Part shown: positions 44,097 through 44,103 of the stretch, one piece after another | How the letters are laid out: the number at the start of each line of letters is the position of its first letter | Position numbering within the stretch: the stretch's first letter is position 1 | Assembly (NCBI RefSeq): GCF_029871245.1 | Contig: NZ_SSON01000024.1 | Span: 1-44,103, forward strand | Source: Pseudomonas sp. BN102 | Lineage (GTDB): Bacteria; Pseudomonadota; Gammaproteobacteria; Pseudomonadales; Pseudomonadaceae | DNA: 44,103 nucleotides | Direction of reading: 5' to 3' | The notes under the pieces: model-generated | What the model was told of the DNA's origin: nothing | Databases searched by the model: none | The model's input: the letters and a program-made list of their open reading frames with translations, nothing else | Translations under genes and position numbers: made by a program

Positions 44097-44103
44097 ATTC
44101 GGT

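Overview
The window looks like a chromosomal segment of a high-GC Pseudomonas, near the P. aeruginosa / P. resinovorans type. The evidence is a Pseudomonas-type 5S rRNA at the right edge, a malonate decarboxylase operon (mdc), a DesA-like phospholipid desaturase back to back with a PAS-GGDEF-EAL protein, and an oscA-sbp-cysT-cysW-cysA sulfate operon. From memory, the stretch from desA to gabTD resembles the PA0286-PA0265 neighbourhood of P. aeruginosa PAO1. That is recollection, not a search.

Layout, left to right. (1) 1-2314: the start of an mdc operon on the minus strand (mdcA, then mdcB cut by the window edge). (2) 2648-7724: an iron-uptake unit of ECF sigma factor, FecR-type anti-sigma and TonB-dependent siderophore receptor, with a Fur-box-like site upstream and an unusual orphan ExbD. 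(3) 7942-12496: a PAS-GGDEF diguanylate cyclase, a HlyD/DUF2955 export pair with a divergent LysR regulator, and a tiny secreted protein. (4) 12851-16107: desA and a divergent membrane PAS-GGDEF-EAL protein. (5) 16199-22338: the sulfate-uptake operon with an AT-rich palindromic control region, then an ArsR-type regulator and a TauE-like permease. (6) 22532-24820: an unknown periplasmic protein, an Mpo1-like (DUF962) protein and a Crp/Fnr regulator. (7) 24877-27319: an AraC regulator, a second membrane desaturase and a rubredoxin, with a two-copy direct repeat between the divergent genes. (8) 27455-32460: a passengerless autotransporter barrel, an EamA exporter with a LysR regulator, and a TetR / atypical SDR / DsbA-like isomerase unit with two operator-like palindromes. 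(9) 32725-35623: gabD-gabT for GABA catabolism. (10) 35945-36021: tRNA-Arg(CCG). (11) 36288-42642: an accessory-looking block with a small membrane protein, a secreted seven-repeat beta-propeller protein, a D-serine cluster (dsdX-dsdA-dsdC) and a 5'-truncated oxidoreductase remnant. (12) 42828-44096: type I asparaginase and the 5S rRNA end of an rRNA operon.

At least four families of palindromic intergenic repeats are scattered through the gaps. One copy supplies the stop codon of the ArsR-type gene. No CRISPR array, prophage, transposase or integrase was seen.

Most of the window is ordinary core metabolism and regulation. The parts that most deserve a second look are the AraC-desaturase-rubredoxin module with its operator-like repeats, the ExbD variant with Glu in place of the transmembrane Asp, the SDR that lacks the catalytic Tyr, and the block between tRNA-Arg and the truncated gene. 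I found no clear candidate for a wholly new defence or mobile system.
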